64,000 bases of DNA, from the NCBI GenBank assembly GCA_036250195.1, contig JAVHZZ010000008.1, positions 6,996,434 to 7,060,433 of the forward strand, in the 5' to 3' direction. The notes below the pieces were generated by a model that was not told the origin of the DNA, did not search any database, and saw only the letters and a list, made by a program, of their open reading frames with translations. Below are positions 1-12,092 of this stretch, piece by piece. Made by a program: the position numbers and the translations under genes. Source of the DNA: Mixophyes australis (taxonomy: Eukaryota; Chordata; Amphibia; Anura; Limnodynastidae). The number at the start of each line of letters is the position of its first letter. Positions within the stretch are counted from its first letter, which is position 1.

Positions 1-1440
1 AAGTCCTCTGTCCATTAACTTCAATACCATATGCTGTTATAAGCCAGCTTGCACTTTGCACGCTGCATGCCACACGTTAGTGCTGCAGGATCTCTAAGTA
101 CAAACACTTGGCAGGAAGGAACGATACAAGTAAAGTCATTCTGGCCATTACCAGCGTACCACATGTTGGCATTTGCAACAGCTCCCTATCCGCTCACCAC
201 ACCCCATCTGCCGGTCTCTCCAATGCCTTCCCGTCTGCGGCTGCAGGGATAAAAGCGAAGCACCTGTGTTAATGTCCTTATCACGGCTGCTCGGTGATAC
301 TGTATCAACGAGCATCCGAGCAAGGTCACTGGATAACGCTGTCTCTGCAGCTGGATTAACGGTATCTGCAGTTGCTAATGTGGGGAGGACATGAATTAGG
401 TGGGTGCAATAACTGGAAAGTCTGCTGTCTCCATCTGGGCGATATTCTCAGAGAATATATATCATCTTCACATGTCAACTGGCAAAAGCTGTTATGTCTT
501 TCTCAACCTTCAATAAAAGTATCAGGAAACTTCAACAGAGAAGACGGAGGGAGAAGGATCCAAGGGTAATATCAGGAACAGATCCACACCCGGTTTTAGG
601 GGCACATTTATCAACCACCTCATAAAATGAAAAATAGTTTTTCAATTTTAATCGCATTGATGAGGATTGAACTATTTCTCATATTTATGAAACAATCAAC
701 ACAGGAACAGCACTTCTGAAAAACTGCTGTTTCTTTGAAGTGGAAAACATACCACTGTCTCTTCACTTTCGGAGAAGTATGCGACCTACGGGGGTCCTCT
801 TGTCACTCCAGTGCGTTTGCGCCGACTGAAAACCTCAGACATGCGCACAGACATCCCTGCACTATACAGTTGCAGAGAGAGAGCGGTGAGTGACAGGGAG
901 GGATCATGTGATAAGTGACAGGGAGGGATCATGTGATCAGTGACAGGTAGGAATCATGTAATCCCTCCAACCATGCTCTGTCCAGCTCTGCTCTTCGGAG
1001 CAGAGCTGACAGCACTGAAACTTTTATGATAATGTATGCCAGCTTCAGTTGGCGTACATTAACATGCTAAAAAAATGATTTATTTTTTTTTATCAAACTT
1101 TAGTAAATAGCGATACTGAGCAGTGCCCATGCACTGTTATGGGGACTGCTCAGTAAAACGAAGAGATATGCAAAGCAGCAGATATCTGCTGTGATGCAGT
1201 GATAGTATATAAGGATTTTGAGGTTAATCCACGCTCAACTGCCAACAAAAAACAAAAAAAATTTTGTTTCACAAATTGACTGTAAGCAGAATATATTTAC
1301 AGTATTGTGTCTTATACACATCTTCATGCGGCCAATTTAATATTATAAAAAGCTACAGTACTCCAATAATCATCAACTCCACGATGAGATTTCCTCAGCT
1401 TTTATATAACATATGAAATCATATATAACACAAACGCTGG
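1..1440. other. No gene recognised; unassigned sequence
   Basis: Short open frames at the start (up to 73 codons) have no recognisable domain and no conserved-looking codon pattern. From about 600 on the sequence is AT-rich with stops in all frames. The only structure I see is the short 25-bp repeat at 891-965. Confidence 0.6.
891..965 (+). repeat. 25-bp tandem repeat, 3 copies
   Basis: The unit starting TGACAGGGAGGGATCATGTG recurs at 891, 916 and 941, an exact 25-bp spacing. The third copy is more diverged. Confidence 0.8.
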
Positions 1441-1461
1441 TGTTTTAGTCAGCAAACTTTC

Positions 1462-1600
1462 TAAAAAGGAAAAGTGGAGATGTTGCCCATAGCAACCAAT
1501 CACAATCTAGCTATCATTTATCCAGTACATTCTAGAACATAATAGCTAGAATCTGATTGGTTGCTATAGGCAACACCTCTACTTTTCCTTTTAATAAATC
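1462..1600. mobile_element. Palindromic MITE, family P (truncated copy)
   Basis: Left arm has AAAAGTGGAGATGTTGCC and AGCAACCAATCA; right arm has TGATTGGTTGCTATAGGCAA and the complementary pyrimidine-rich end. The same inverted-repeat family occurs at 5938, 27571 and 51936 with fuller ends. No coding capacity. Confidence 0.75.
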
Positions 1601-1748
1601 TACTCCACAGTGATGATTTACTAATAAACTTAAACTCAGCATATATTTTTAATCATATCACTCCATAATATCATATTCATTATAAATTTACTTGCAAATT
1701 ATTATAAACTTTTCTTCTTTTTTTCTGTAGGAAAAACAGTCAGATTTC

Positions 1749-2240
1749 ATGTGACATGTATCAAGTGAGTTTGAGAAGATAGTAGCCTGGGCTCTCACGT
1801 CCCCCTCCCTTCCTAAACCTTTCTGCATAGCCCCTCCCACCAGTTACAAAAGGCTCCGCTCCAGATCTTCCTACTTGATCTATTGTTGAAGTTACTTAGG
1901 CTGAATTAACAAATTGATGTTTAACATTTCTCTCAACATTTAATGAATTCAGTCCACAAACTTTAATAATTTAAGTGCAATAGTAAATTAAGTAGGAAGT
2001 TGGGAACGGAGCATTTTGTACAGGCTGGATGAGGTTGTGCTGCCATCGCTATAACCTACAATATAACTTGGCAGCTAGCTCTAACGACTGTTAGTTTTAT
2101 TTCTTTGTTGGAACAATGTTGCTGTACAACAATTAACTGTCTGTGCTAAAGGGAAGCTGATGTGCTTAAAAAGTTACATTGTTACATAAAACATTTACTT
2201 TTTTTTATTTCAACAGAGTGCTTTGTAACTTTTTCAGTGG
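1749..2240 (+). repeat. Dispersed repeat, copy 1 (partner at 27902)
   Basis: ATGTATCAAGTGAGTTTGA followed by GCTCTCACGT, then TTTGTTGGAACAATGTTGC and AAGCTGATGTGCTTAAA, parallels 27902-28130 in the same order with gaps. No terminal structure or ORF was found. Ends are approximate. Confidence 0.5.
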
Positions 2241-2489
2241 TCATGTGATGAGGGAGGAAAAAAAAGGTGCCGGTATACTATAAATGTTCCAATGCCTCTC
2301 TGCTCAGTACATCAAATATCATGTGACTGTGGTTGCCATGGTGAACGAATAACACTTAGCAAACGGTAATTCATTAATAGCAGCTTGAATCAAAACCCTA
2401 AGGAAATATGAACAAATCTTTGTGTCTTCTTACAGGTAACCAGAGTGATTTATGTTAATAAAAATATCTCATTTTTAGAGGGGACGGCG

Positions 2490-2860
2490 CTTTTTTACAT
2501 TCGACCTGATTTGTCTAATGCAATGTGAACGCAACTTGCGCTGGAAAAAACCCCACACGTAACTTACACCCATCTTCTAATGCAAGCGGATCTCAAGGAA
2601 CGTTTCTATTTTAATCTGGGTGTAAGTACGCTCTGGTTATAAGTTACTTGCCGTATGCAGACAGACAGAACACAGTGAATGATACACACAATGTTATGTG
2701 TATTATAAAGTCCGATCAGAACGCATGCAAAAAAAAGTTTTCTTAAAATTAATTTACAACTCTTAATAGTAGAATTATTCATTCACAACTTACACCTGCC
2801 TTGTAGCTGGTGCAAATGATATGGCTACAAAACACGTACCTGAGAGATGCCCAGAGCCTG
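2490..2860 (-). repeat. Dispersed repeat family R, copy related to 29195
   Basis: Shares in order with 29195-29715: an acid/base-rich start with AACTTGCGC, CAAGCGGATCTCAAG, an ACGTTTC block, GTAAGTACGCTC, the ACAGACAGAAC block, and TAGCTGGTGCAAATGATATG near the end. Parts also match, in inverse orientation, the elements at 21976 and 56340. A non-autonomous transposon remnant is the likely origin. Ends are approximate. Confidence 0.55.
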
Positions 2861-3144
2861 GATTGCTGCCATGTGCGCACCCCCTCACTGTATATTGCCT
2901 AGTTTACCCTGCCCATTCCCACCGCAGTTCTGCCCTTAGAATCGTAGGCAGTAGGAACTGTCATTGCGTACGGACATAAATTGCGTGCAATTGCGGTCTC
3001 TGGCGCAAACACCGTTGTTGCGCATGCACAGAACAATTTCATACAAGTCTCGGCACACTAAGGGACTTCATCTTATTATTAATTGTGGAATTTAAAAGTA
3101 CAAACTGTTACTCAAATCAGCTTGTGCTGGGTTTGTCCATAGCT

Positions 3145-3444
3145 CATAGGCAAACCAAGACGGGGTTTACTAGTACCCAGAAACTCCCCTCCAAGCCTGG
3201 GGCACTGTATAATTGAGGTGGCTGGACCCTGCCCCCGCTTCACACGGCTCTGCTTGAAAAGGGAGAGCTGCTTACACCTAACAGTAGTACACGCAGCATT
3301 GCCCATGTATATTATGGGAATAGGAGTAGTTGGAATACAGCCAAGCACTGTCTAAAATTACAGCCACGCCCCCATGCATGCTGGTCACGCCCACTGGCGG
3401 CGTGGTGTGGAAACCCCCCTCTACAAATCCTGCGTTTGCCCCTG
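3145..3444 (+). mobile_element. MITE with 5-bp target duplication (family T), copy 1
   Basis: Starts CATAGGCAAACC and ends GCGTTTGCCCCTG, so the terminal inverted repeats share GGCAAAC. It is flanked on both sides by TAGCT (3140-3144 and 3445-3449), a perfect 5-bp target duplication. The body (TCCAAGCCTGGGGCACTG, GGGAGAGCTGC, CCCCCATGCATGCTGGTC) is shared with 24785-25064 and, inverted, 62104-62397. It is 300 bp with no transposase. CA...TG ends and 5-bp duplications would fit the hAT5 type of hAT element; Transib also makes 5-bp duplications but has different ends. Confidence 0.85.
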
Positions 3445-3449
3445 TAGCT

Positions 3450-4644
3450 GACATTATGTGAATAAATGCCAGCAGTATTTTCAACTACAATTAAAATATT
3501 TCAAATATCATTACTTTTCACAAGACAGAAATGTCATGTCCATCTTGTAGATGAGAACATATTCTTAAAATGTATCTTACACCAAGAAATTAAAAAGAAA
3601 CACATATATAAAGCTTAAAAATCACATCCTCTTTCTGCTTCAATTAGGTTCCCTCTTCCTGTCAGTGTATTTACTACACCTGACATGCTAATTATATTGG
3701 TATATGTGTTATTATGAGCAATTATAACATCCCACACTCAACCTTTTCATGTTTGCCACTACATGTGAGTGGCGAATCATTTCTATATCACTTGTCACAT
3801 CAATATTTGCAGCGGGTGCCTGATGCAAGAATCTACACTATAAAATATTCACGTCAGTCGTGTCCCGCAGGGAATTTTTTTTTCAGTTTTACCTAATACT
3901 GTCAATGTCTCAGCTTATAGCCGTAATTTACAAGAATCATAGGACTCTTCTAAGACTTCATTCCAGACTGGTACACGTCTCTCCGGGTGGAAGAGGTGAG
4001 GGTGGCAGTTTAAAATCTTGCCTGCAAACCAGCTCACTGAACCAATTAGAGGACGGGGGCCACCGATTCTCACAGGTTGGGGCAGACTTATCAGAACTGT
4101 AGCAGTGACAGCTGAGAGAATTAATGAACTGGGGTGAAAGTATTTTGTAGGAATAGGAAAATGTCATTTAAACTAAAAGAAAATGGAACATTGGGAACTT
4201 TATCAAACCTCTGTGTAACTTTTTATGTCATGTATGGACACACTTACTTATATAGTGACGCTTTGTAATCAAAGTATTCATGCATAACCTACATAAATTA
4301 ATTAGTATAACAAGTCCCAAGGAGATTTTAATATAAATAGACATAAAAATATTAAGTGTCCATGCCAATACATTAAAGCGTATCTCCCAAAATGTATACA
4401 TGCAAAATCACAACAAAATAAGCCACACCTGCGATCTGCACAAACCTTGTCCCTGAACCAAATAAAATGGTCACTTTTTCGCAAAGTTCTACCCACTACT
4501 GTAAGCTCCGCCCCATTTGTGGTCAGCAAATGGGGATTGTCCCTTTGAAATCTGGACAGTATGGCGGGGTATGTTAAAGTGTGTGCAGACATTTGGTGAG
4601 TTTACTAGGAAACAGTAACATGGCTGAGACATAAGACAAATTGA
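3450..4644. other. No gene recognised
   Basis: AT-rich sequence. The largest open frame (96 codons, minus strand at 4302-4592) has no recognisable domain and no splice context. Confidence 0.5.
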
Positions 4645-5013
4645 CTGCATTCTCTGTGATGTCACTGGTTCCTAGTGACTGGATAGGCTGCATTCTCTGT
4701 GATGTCACTGGTTCCTAGTGACTAGATAGGCTGCATTCTCTGTGATGTCACTGGTTCCTAGTGAATGAATAGGCTGCATTTTCTGTGATGTCACTGGTTC
4801 CTAGTGACTGGATAGGCTGCACTCTCAGTGATGTCACTGGTTCCTAGTGACTGGATAGGCTGCATTCTCAGTGACGTCACTGGTTCCTAGTGAATGGATA
4901 GGCTGCATTCTCAGTGATGTCACTGGTTCCTAGTGAATGGATAGGCTGCATTCTCAGTGATGTCACTGGTTCCTAGTGAATGGATAGGCTGTTTTCTCAT
5001 TGATGTCACTGGT
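4645..5013 (+). repeat. 43-bp minisatellite, about 8.6 copies
   Basis: The unit CTGCATTCTC...TGATGTCACTGGTTCCTAGT...GGATAGG begins at 4645, 4688, 4731, 4774, 4817, 4860, 4903, 4946 and 4989, an exact 43-bp period. Copies differ mainly by CTGTG/CAGTG and GACTGG/GAATGG. Each contains a cyclic-AMP-response-like octamer: TGATGTCA in most units and the perfect TGACGTCA at 4872-4879 in one. Confidence 0.97.
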
Positions 5014-5935
5014 ACAAAAGGGGTTGGGAGTTCCAAAAGTAAGGTTTACTGTTGGAGAAGGGTTGAAAGCATGTGAAGGAGTTCTATGATGTTGGGAGAA
5101 AGGACACAATAATAGAACTGATTAGACAATGCAATTTTTTTTAGATTTTCCAAATAATCACTGTTGGGGAAGTCACAAGTAAGTGAAACAGGATCCGCAA
5201 GGGTAGCCCAGTCCTGGACTTTCTGGGAGAGTATACAAGTATAATTTAAATTATACAACACAACCCAATATCCCCATATGAGCTTGTGCAAAATTGAACC
5301 TCTTTTGCAGAGTAGATTTGGCCATGGGCTTACAAGGAATATCCCTAATAATACGCCCACTCCACTACTTTATCTAATTTCAATAATATCTCTTTGCAAA
5401 TTGAAATCTTGTTTTTTTTTCATCTGTTGTGGAGAACTAGGAGGCCAGCGTGAAATTTCACATTTGGGCAGAGTCGATCTTGATGGATATCCATAGATCT
5501 GGTCCTGTTAACGCTCAGGCAGACAACTTTATTGTTAATACGACCCTGACAGTGGACAAAGGACAAACATCCGGTACAGACAGCAATGATTCCGATGCAC
5601 TTTCTTCAGATTTACATGAACTGTGGAATCTCTAAACTACGATCATAGATGGAGGCAATACATATTCCTACCAATGTATACTGACATTGTGTTTCTATGT
5701 TTTAACAGCCATAGTTTGATAATAGATTATTTAATAAAGCAATAATACCTCCTCAAAATGAACACAAGGAAATTCTCAAAGTTCAGACGTGCAGTGACCA
5801 CATCAATAGACATCTCTGTATAATGACATTCATTATCCTCATCATCCAACAGATATCATATTTTGGATTCAAAAATAAAAAATCAATGGAGCACTTTAAA
5901 GCATGTTTGCATGTTTTATAATTTACCCTGAGTCC
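5014..5935. other. No gene recognised
   Basis: Low-complexity AT-rich DNA with only short unrecognised open frames on both strands. Confidence 0.5.
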
Positions 5936-5937
5936 TA

Positions 5938-6113
5938 GGGGTCTATTTACTAAACTACGGGTTTGAAAAAAGTAGAGATGTGTCTATAGCAACTAATCAG
6001 ATTCTAGCTGTCATTTTGTAGAATGTACTAAATGAATGATAACTAGAATATGACTGGTTGCCATAGGCAACATCTCCAGTCATTCAAATCCGCAGTTAAG
6101 TAAATATACCCCC
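5938..6113. mobile_element. Palindromic MITE, family P (full copy, TA flanks)
   Basis: Starts GGGGTCTATTTACTAAACTA and ends in the near-complement AGTAAATATACCCCC, with TA directly outside both ends (5936-5937, 6114-6115). The inner arms carry GCAACTAATCAGATTCTAGC and its inverse. A TA duplication would suggest a Tc1/mariner-type source, but other copies do not show it clearly. Confidence 0.75.
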
Positions 6114-6115
6114 TA

Positions 6116-7899
6116 ATGTCCTGTCACTCAAAAGTGTGGGAGGGATCAAATAGAAATATTGACTGCAAAAATCACATGACAGGTGCAAGTCACTTGGCAA
6201 CTCCCACAATATGCGGGGCCAGATACCAACACCCAATTAATGACACAGGATAGTAGGGTACGCAGGGTGTGGCAGACAGGTATAACTTTGTCAATCTGAA
6301 AACAAAAAATTCCATAGAGTATTTTAAGAATTTTTGAAAACACTGTCTATTGTAAAACTGTAATTTAAAGTTTGCTGTAGTCAGATTTCCAGAATAATCC
6401 ATCTTTTTACATTTGACAGCTCTGAAATTGTGTAAAAAAAAAAAAAAGTGCATGACACCGTTTGGCGCGTGTGGCAGAGTGAAACGAACGCCTGGACTGT
6501 TAGATCAGAGAAGGTGAATCAGAACGAAAGGTGCAGCTTGCGTCAAATTGTTTTTTTAACACTGAACGAAGCTGCTGAAATTGAACTGTCCATATAGTAT
6601 GATTTCTATCTACGTAATATTTACCTTGATAACCTAAAACCAAGACCCTTGGCATGTTCTATTTGCAGTACCTTGCATTACCGCATCGGCTGCTGACGAA
6701 TTGTTGCCAATATATGAGCTCAAGTGAGAACCTCAATTTAATCTGAGCAGCAGTTGCTTTAATTAAGTTTAAAAACTCATTCAAATTTCACTTAATGAAT
6801 CAGAGACATCTGTGGTCCCAGTGGAGGTAACTGTCAGTCATGTTCATAAGATCACATGCACAAGTACAAGACTGCAAGTGATTGACAGTTACCTCCACAA
6901 TGCTGCTCTGTAAAATAAAAATAAAAAATGAAAAAACAAGAAGAGTGCCCCACCCCACCCAATATCCTCAGCCAGTCCCAATACTTTACAGCTTGGGCTG
7001 CGATGTGCTTCCTTAAAACAGATTAACAAAATCACGTTGGTGGACAATTTTATGCTACCTTTGTATGCACTCACTACATAGGTGTCCAATGTTGCAAACA
7101 ACTGCAGTATTGAGATACCTGACATAGTAGTGACAGGAAACCACAATCACTCAAATTGCTGCTGCTGCAGTATTCCCAGAGTTCTCCTCTATCATCACAG
7201 CCCATTGCTATTTCTTGGGACAGTTTCCCAAATATGAACTGACATCCTCCACAATTTAATTGATTGTAAGCTGGTTTTGCAAAGGAACTTTCTTGCACTT
7301 CTGAAGAGAGAGAGGGGGAAGAAGAGGGGGAGAGGGAGAGAGAGAAAGCATGTTGAAAGGGAATGAGAAGAGGCTGACGTAGGTGGATCTGTGGACCCCA
7401 TCAGTATGCAGGAGATGATCCCGGGCTCTGCAGGAAGCAACGCTGAGCAGGGACTGAATGATTATACGTTTACGCGTCACTGACGCGCGTCAAAATTTCC
7501 TCCCAGACAAAACAGGATGTCTTCTTAAGACCTGATGCTTAATTGCCCTAATATATTAATGAATGGAATAAGTCCAAGAAACAAAGGTGCTTTCAATCTA
7601 AGAAAACACATTTTATCTCATTTTCGTACAAAATTTGGCTGAAATGTTATATTTATCATCCAAAAAGTCACAGTTCATCTGCGATGAAATCTGGTTATTT
7701 TCTTAAGGCTAAATATATTTTGATAATGCATCTAACAGGCCATTATGTGCAGGTGGATCAGTATTATAGGGAGCTGAATTTGGGGATGTATGAAACTAAA
7801 GCAAATCACTTTAAGAACTCCAACCAGTGGGGCGGAATAGTCTTTAATTTCCATGGTACAAGGGGGTGAGGGAGCAAGCGAGTAAGAGTTAATAATTAA
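6116..7899. other. No gene recognised; one strong hairpin
   Basis: Several 60-90 codon frames on the minus strand (6889-7480) overlap each other and a GA/CT-rich tract at 7300-7350; none has a recognisable domain. The notable structure is the stem-loop at 6821-6898, listed separately. Confidence 0.5.
6821..6898. other. 20-bp perfect stem, 38-nt loop hairpin
   Basis: GTGGAGGTAACTGTCAGTCA at 6821-6840 is complementary to 6879-6898, with one mismatch that would be a G-U pair in plus-strand RNA. The size resembles a short microRNA-like precursor, but there is no sign of transcription. It may equally be the end of a decayed inverted-repeat element. Confidence 0.7.
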
Positions 7900-8225
7900 G
7901 GGCCTGATTCATTAAGTAAGGCAAAAAAAGGAGTAAGTTTTCTCCTTGACAAAACCATGTTACAATGTAAGGGGTGCAAATTAACTCTTGTTTTTTTCTG
8001 CACATAAGTTAAATACTGGCTGTTTTTTCATGTAGTGCACAAATACTTGATACCTTATTTGTACACTGACATTTAGAGTTGATCTAGGACATGCCCTACC
8101 CCAACTATAATTCTGCCATCACATTTTAAATTTACCTCCTCTCCAATGCAACATGGTTTTGCCCAGGTGCAAAGTTACTTCTTTTTTTTTTTTTTTTGCT
8201 TTTCTTTCCTCAATGAATCGGGCCC
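7900..8225. mobile_element. Palindromic MITE, family Q (diverged copy)
   Basis: Begins GGGCCTGATTCATTAAG and ends AATGAATCGGGCCC. Internally it has ACAAAACCATGTTACAATG and the inverse CAATGCAACATGGTTTTGCC, and ACATAAGTTAAATACTGGCT. Same family as 46778-47471 and 57042-57376. No ORF. Confidence 0.85.
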
Positions 8226-8524
8226 CAGGTGTTGATGCAGCTTTAACTAAGATTTCAGTTTGAACTCAGTCAACCCAATCCTGAATTCCTTGAGACTGAG
8301 AACACAGAATTGGAGTTATCATTTCTAAGAACAAAATTATAAATAACTCTTACTTATTTATGCTCCTCTTGCGTGTAAGGCAGACACACGTGATAGAGGC
8401 TTATAGCAGGGCATCGGAGGAGTCAAGGGGTGTGCGATCTTTGGGCAGGTACAGTACACCTGTCAGGAAACTAATCTGTCGCGAGTGTTCTACCCTTGGG
8501 GTAAGTTACAAACTGATAGTAATG

Positions 8525-8816
8525 CATACTTGCCAATTCTCCCGGAATGTCCGGGAGACTCCCGAAATTCGGGTAGGTCTCCCGGGCCGCCAGGAGAGCA
8601 GGCAAATATCCCGCATATAGCATCTTGCTCCTCAAAATGACTCGATTTGCGGTGAATCGCGTCATTGTGGCCCCGGCCCCGTGACAAAACGGCATTTTGT
8701 TGCGGGAGCGGAGCCAAAATGCCGCGAATTACCGCGCCCCACCCCTCTCTCCCTCCAACCACGCCCTACCTGCCTGGGATCTCCCAGCATTAACTTACCA
8801 AAGGTTGGTAAGTATG
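8525..8816. mobile_element. hAT-type MITE with 8-bp target duplication
   Basis: CATACTTGCCAA at the left end is the imperfect inverse of TTGGTAAGTATG at the right end. TAGTAATG flanks both ends (8517-8524, 8817-8824), a perfect 8-bp duplication as made by hAT transposases. The 292-bp body is GC-rich with an inner CTCCCGG/CCGGGAG inverted repeat. A diverged partial relative may lie near 19860-19990. Confidence 0.88.
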
Positions 8817-8963
8817 TAGTAATGACAATCAGCTGAGCTTTGTCCTACTTACTAAACTACGTAGAATGTGTCTTTTCCTTGGACGCCACTGACGCCTGCG
8901 GTTTAGAAGGAAGTTGCATCAAACTCTACATGAGACCCAGGTGAAATCTATGACAGCCCATGT

Positions 8964-10093
8964 CAGTGCCGTAACTAGACATTGTGGTGCCCTGGGCGAG
9001 ACTGGGCACCGGCGCCCCCCATCTAAGTGGGAGTGGCATTTCACAAGTGGGTGTGGCCAACTTAATATGGGTGTGGCTAGCACTTTACTGAAAGAATTTG
9101 TATATATTATAATATAATGCAATTTGCTGTAAGCACAAATTTCCTGTCTATGTTGTATCAAATAATGATGACATGCTCACATCAAGCAGCATTTAATTTA
9201 TATCTCACTGTAACAACCGGATGTTTTAGCAAATAATCAAAAACACAATAATCACAAAACACAAATAGGCACTTTTCATGATGAACCCAAGCAGATGTCA
9301 ATATAACGGAAGGAGACTATCAGGGGCGAGAGCAGGACTTTGATGTAGAGGTTTTCCAAGTTTGTTCTTCACCAAAATATTCATGTTTATGTTTGTACAT
9401 ACTCTACAAATACTACATACAGTACACATTATAAAGTGCTCCATATAATTCCTACTAAATATATAGACAAAACTGCTGGTATAGAAAGTTGGTGTATACT
9501 GGACATAATATATTTGAATGTACTTTTGTGTGGAGAATAAACCTGATGGTAAACAAGAGCGATGTTATAAAGAAGGTGGTATAAAGAGTACTGTATGTAT
9601 GAGCTGCACTGGCAAAGCTTAGATATAAAAAGTAATAGTAGTGGCTGCTACAAATGGCAGGACATTAGGGTCTCTTCATATTATAATCAACAGGTATCAC
9701 ACCTGCATATAAAACATGTCCAAACTGACACTCTGCCAGGATACTTGGCCCAAGGGGGCGCAGCCGCCCGATCCCTTCCTTCGTGCCCAGAGGAATCGCC
9801 GCTCTAATTCAGCTCCCCTACAAGCAACAATCCATTCCCGGCAATGCAGTGGAACGCATGTGCCTTCCAACAACAGGAAGTTCGGCATTTGGAACGCAAA
9901 TGCGTTCCAAATGCCGAACTTCCTGCTTTCACATGCGTTTCACTGCATTGCCGGGAATGGATTGTTGCTTGTAGGGGAGCTGAATTAGAGCGGCGATTCC
10001 TCTGGGCACGGAGTCAGGTATCGGGCGGCTGCGCCCACTTGGGCTTGCGCCCGGGGCGGTCGCACCGCCCGCACCGCCGTCGTTACGGCTCTG
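8964..10093 (+). mobile_element. Non-autonomous hAT element, copy A (1,130 bp)
   Basis: Begins CAGTGCCGTAACTAG and ends GTTACGGCTCTG, giving terminal repeats of the form CAG(T/A)GCCGTAAC. GCCCATGT lies on both sides (8956-8963 and 10094-10101), a perfect 8-bp target duplication diagnostic of the hAT superfamily. There is no transposase; overlapping frames at 9595-10185 come from the internal palindrome. The middle (about 9090-9740) is AT-rich and unrecognised. A second copy in the opposite orientation lies at 39137-40115 and shares both ends, the CACTTTACTGAAAGAATT block and the palindrome core. Confidence 0.92.
9748..10044. repeat. Long palindrome, arms about 150 bp
   Basis: The two halves (9748-9899 and 9900-10044) are near-complete reverse complements around CGCAAATGCG. 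Matching blocks from outside in are GCGCAGCCGCCCG, GAGGAATCGCCGCTCTAATT, CCTACAAGCAACAATCCATT, CCCGGCAATGCAGTG, and AGGAAGTTCGGCATTTGGAA. It lies entirely inside the hAT element at 8964-10093. Mirrored open frames on both strands are a by-product. Confidence 0.95.
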
Positions 10094-10101
10094 GCCCATG
10101 T

Positions 10102-11155
10102 ATCTGTACAGCCGGGGGCCACACAAGGGGGCATCTGGAGGTGATATGTGCACTCAGAGCATACGTGGGGAAAGGATGCACATAAACACGTGTACTTACA
10201 TGTGTATGTTCAGTGGAACGCATCCTAATATGACCAGCTCAAAAAAAGTAACATTTGCACCAGGCGTATGTCAGACATAACAAGTGTATTTACTTACATC
10301 CCACGATAGAGCAGAGATAGCGTAGAGAAGCGGCGTGACGGTGTTAGTAATAAATGCTGGTGTGGCAATACTCCATTTGTACACAATATAATAATGTAAT
10401 GAGATTTAATATACACAAGAGAGAATATTGTCTGGACAGTTATTAATAAAGTCACCATTTCTATATAAAATGTAATTAATTACAAACACCAATTAAACAC
10501 AAACATCTGTTGTTCTCCCCTTTAAAATCAAATGAGAATCTTCTTTCCTGCAGAAGTACAAATGCAAATGTCAACTAAGTGATGTGAAAAGACGGACGCG
10601 GCTTCATATAGTATAGACGCAGCGGGGTCAATATACAATCAGCCAATCAGAAGTGGCTGGTGATCTAAATGAGTCCCCCCTATGTATTGCTGCCTGTAAT
10701 GTATGTTAAACATCACTCGGCAAGGCGAGGGCCCCCCGCTGCCCCCCGCCCGGGCCTGGCCCCACCCCCTCCACAAACCGACCACACCCCCTTCTAATGT
10801 TCGGTTTATGATCACGGCGGACATTTCTGTACTTTATCAATTTTCATCCACTATTTTATATAGGTGCACTTTATAATAACAGCTGATTATTATGCACAAG
10901 TAAAACAAACTTCCTCACATTCCCAACTATAAAATAAGGACAATTTAGGCCACACCCCAGATCCTCCCAAACCAAACCCTGATCCACACAGACCACACCT
11001 ACTTTGGGTAAGGCCATGCCCCTTTTTCATTAGGCCACACCTCTTATGATGGGGGCTGTTGCCAGGTATTTTACAGGGGGCTGGCATCTATGTACGCGCA
11101 GACGCATAAAACACCAGATGCATTACACTTCCTAGTGTCTCCCCCCATTGTATGA
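10102..11155. other. No gene recognised
   Basis: Mixed AT-rich and C-rich sequence, with repeated CCACACC/CACCCC patches at 10740-11060 typical of decayed transposon DNA. No supported ORF. Confidence 0.5.
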
Positions 11156-11610
11156 AGATCATCATCATCATCATCATCATTTATTTATATAGCACCAACA
11201 GATTCCGTAGTGCTTTACAATTGGGAACGAACATTAATAAAACAATACTGGGTAATACATACAGACAGAGAGGTAAGAGGGCCCTGCTCGCAAGCTTACA
11301 ATCTATGGGACAATGGTTTGATACACAATGGTAACTGCTACATCATATTGACTATTTGTCCACCTAGAATGCAAAGGTTACAAAGTATTTAGTGGGCTGT
11401 GTGATCAGTCACACAACTATGTTGGTCAGAGGGTTGTTGTCTTGTGTTAGCTGTGTACAGGGTGGTAATAGGGTAACCTAAGGAGATTAAGAGGGTGGTA
11501 GAGGAATATTATAAGCTTGTCTGAAGAGGTGGGGTAGAGGAATATTATAAGCTTGTCTGAAGAGGTGGGCTGTCAGAGAACGCTTGAAGGTTTGAAGAAA
11601 AGAAGCATGA
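11156..11610 (-). mobile_element. L2/CR1-like LINE 3' end, 5'-truncated (copy 1)
   Basis: On the minus strand the sequence ends in a TATATAAATAAA block followed by (ATG)n, read here as (ATC)n at 11156-11180. It shares the ACAATACTGGGTAATACATA, CTTACAATCTATGGGACAAT and GTGATCAGTCACACA blocks with 24433-24722 and 51668-51925. A roughly 34-bp direct duplication, GGTAGAGGAATATTATAAGC plus the following AAGAGGTGG, is present near 11495-11570. There is no reverse-transcriptase coding; this is only the 3' untranslated tail. Confidence 0.7.
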
Positions 11611-12016
11611 ATTCCCCCCTACAGTTTGTTTCTTTCTAATGATTTATGTAAAGGGCCATAAATATAAGACAGGGATGTGTTCCAGCAGCAGTAACTGAGC
11701 AACCTGATGTATATAACCGTGTCAAAAGCAGAAACAAACACTCCAGGGCCGTGATCAATTAATATTCATTGAAAAGGAAATAAATTACTCTTGGGAACAT
11801 TTGCTGTTTTTCTCCGGTTGTGTTAAGTTCACCACATTCCATCGCTCTGTTGCTGAGTGATATGTGGAGACTCCTAGAGGTTTGTTCAATCCTATCTCTG
11901 TGCATGAGCCTTATCTAGCTGTATAGTACAACAGGAGAACGGTGATATTACATGTTACAGCTTGTGCTCAATTCACGGACAAGAATAGAAATCACAGTAC
12001 TGAAACACATGTATGG

Positions 12017-12092
<76 letters not shown>

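Noticed and set aside
4645..5013. CRISPR-like array at the 43-bp and other tandem repeats
   Set aside because: The repeats are head-to-tail without unique spacers and the genome is eukaryotic.
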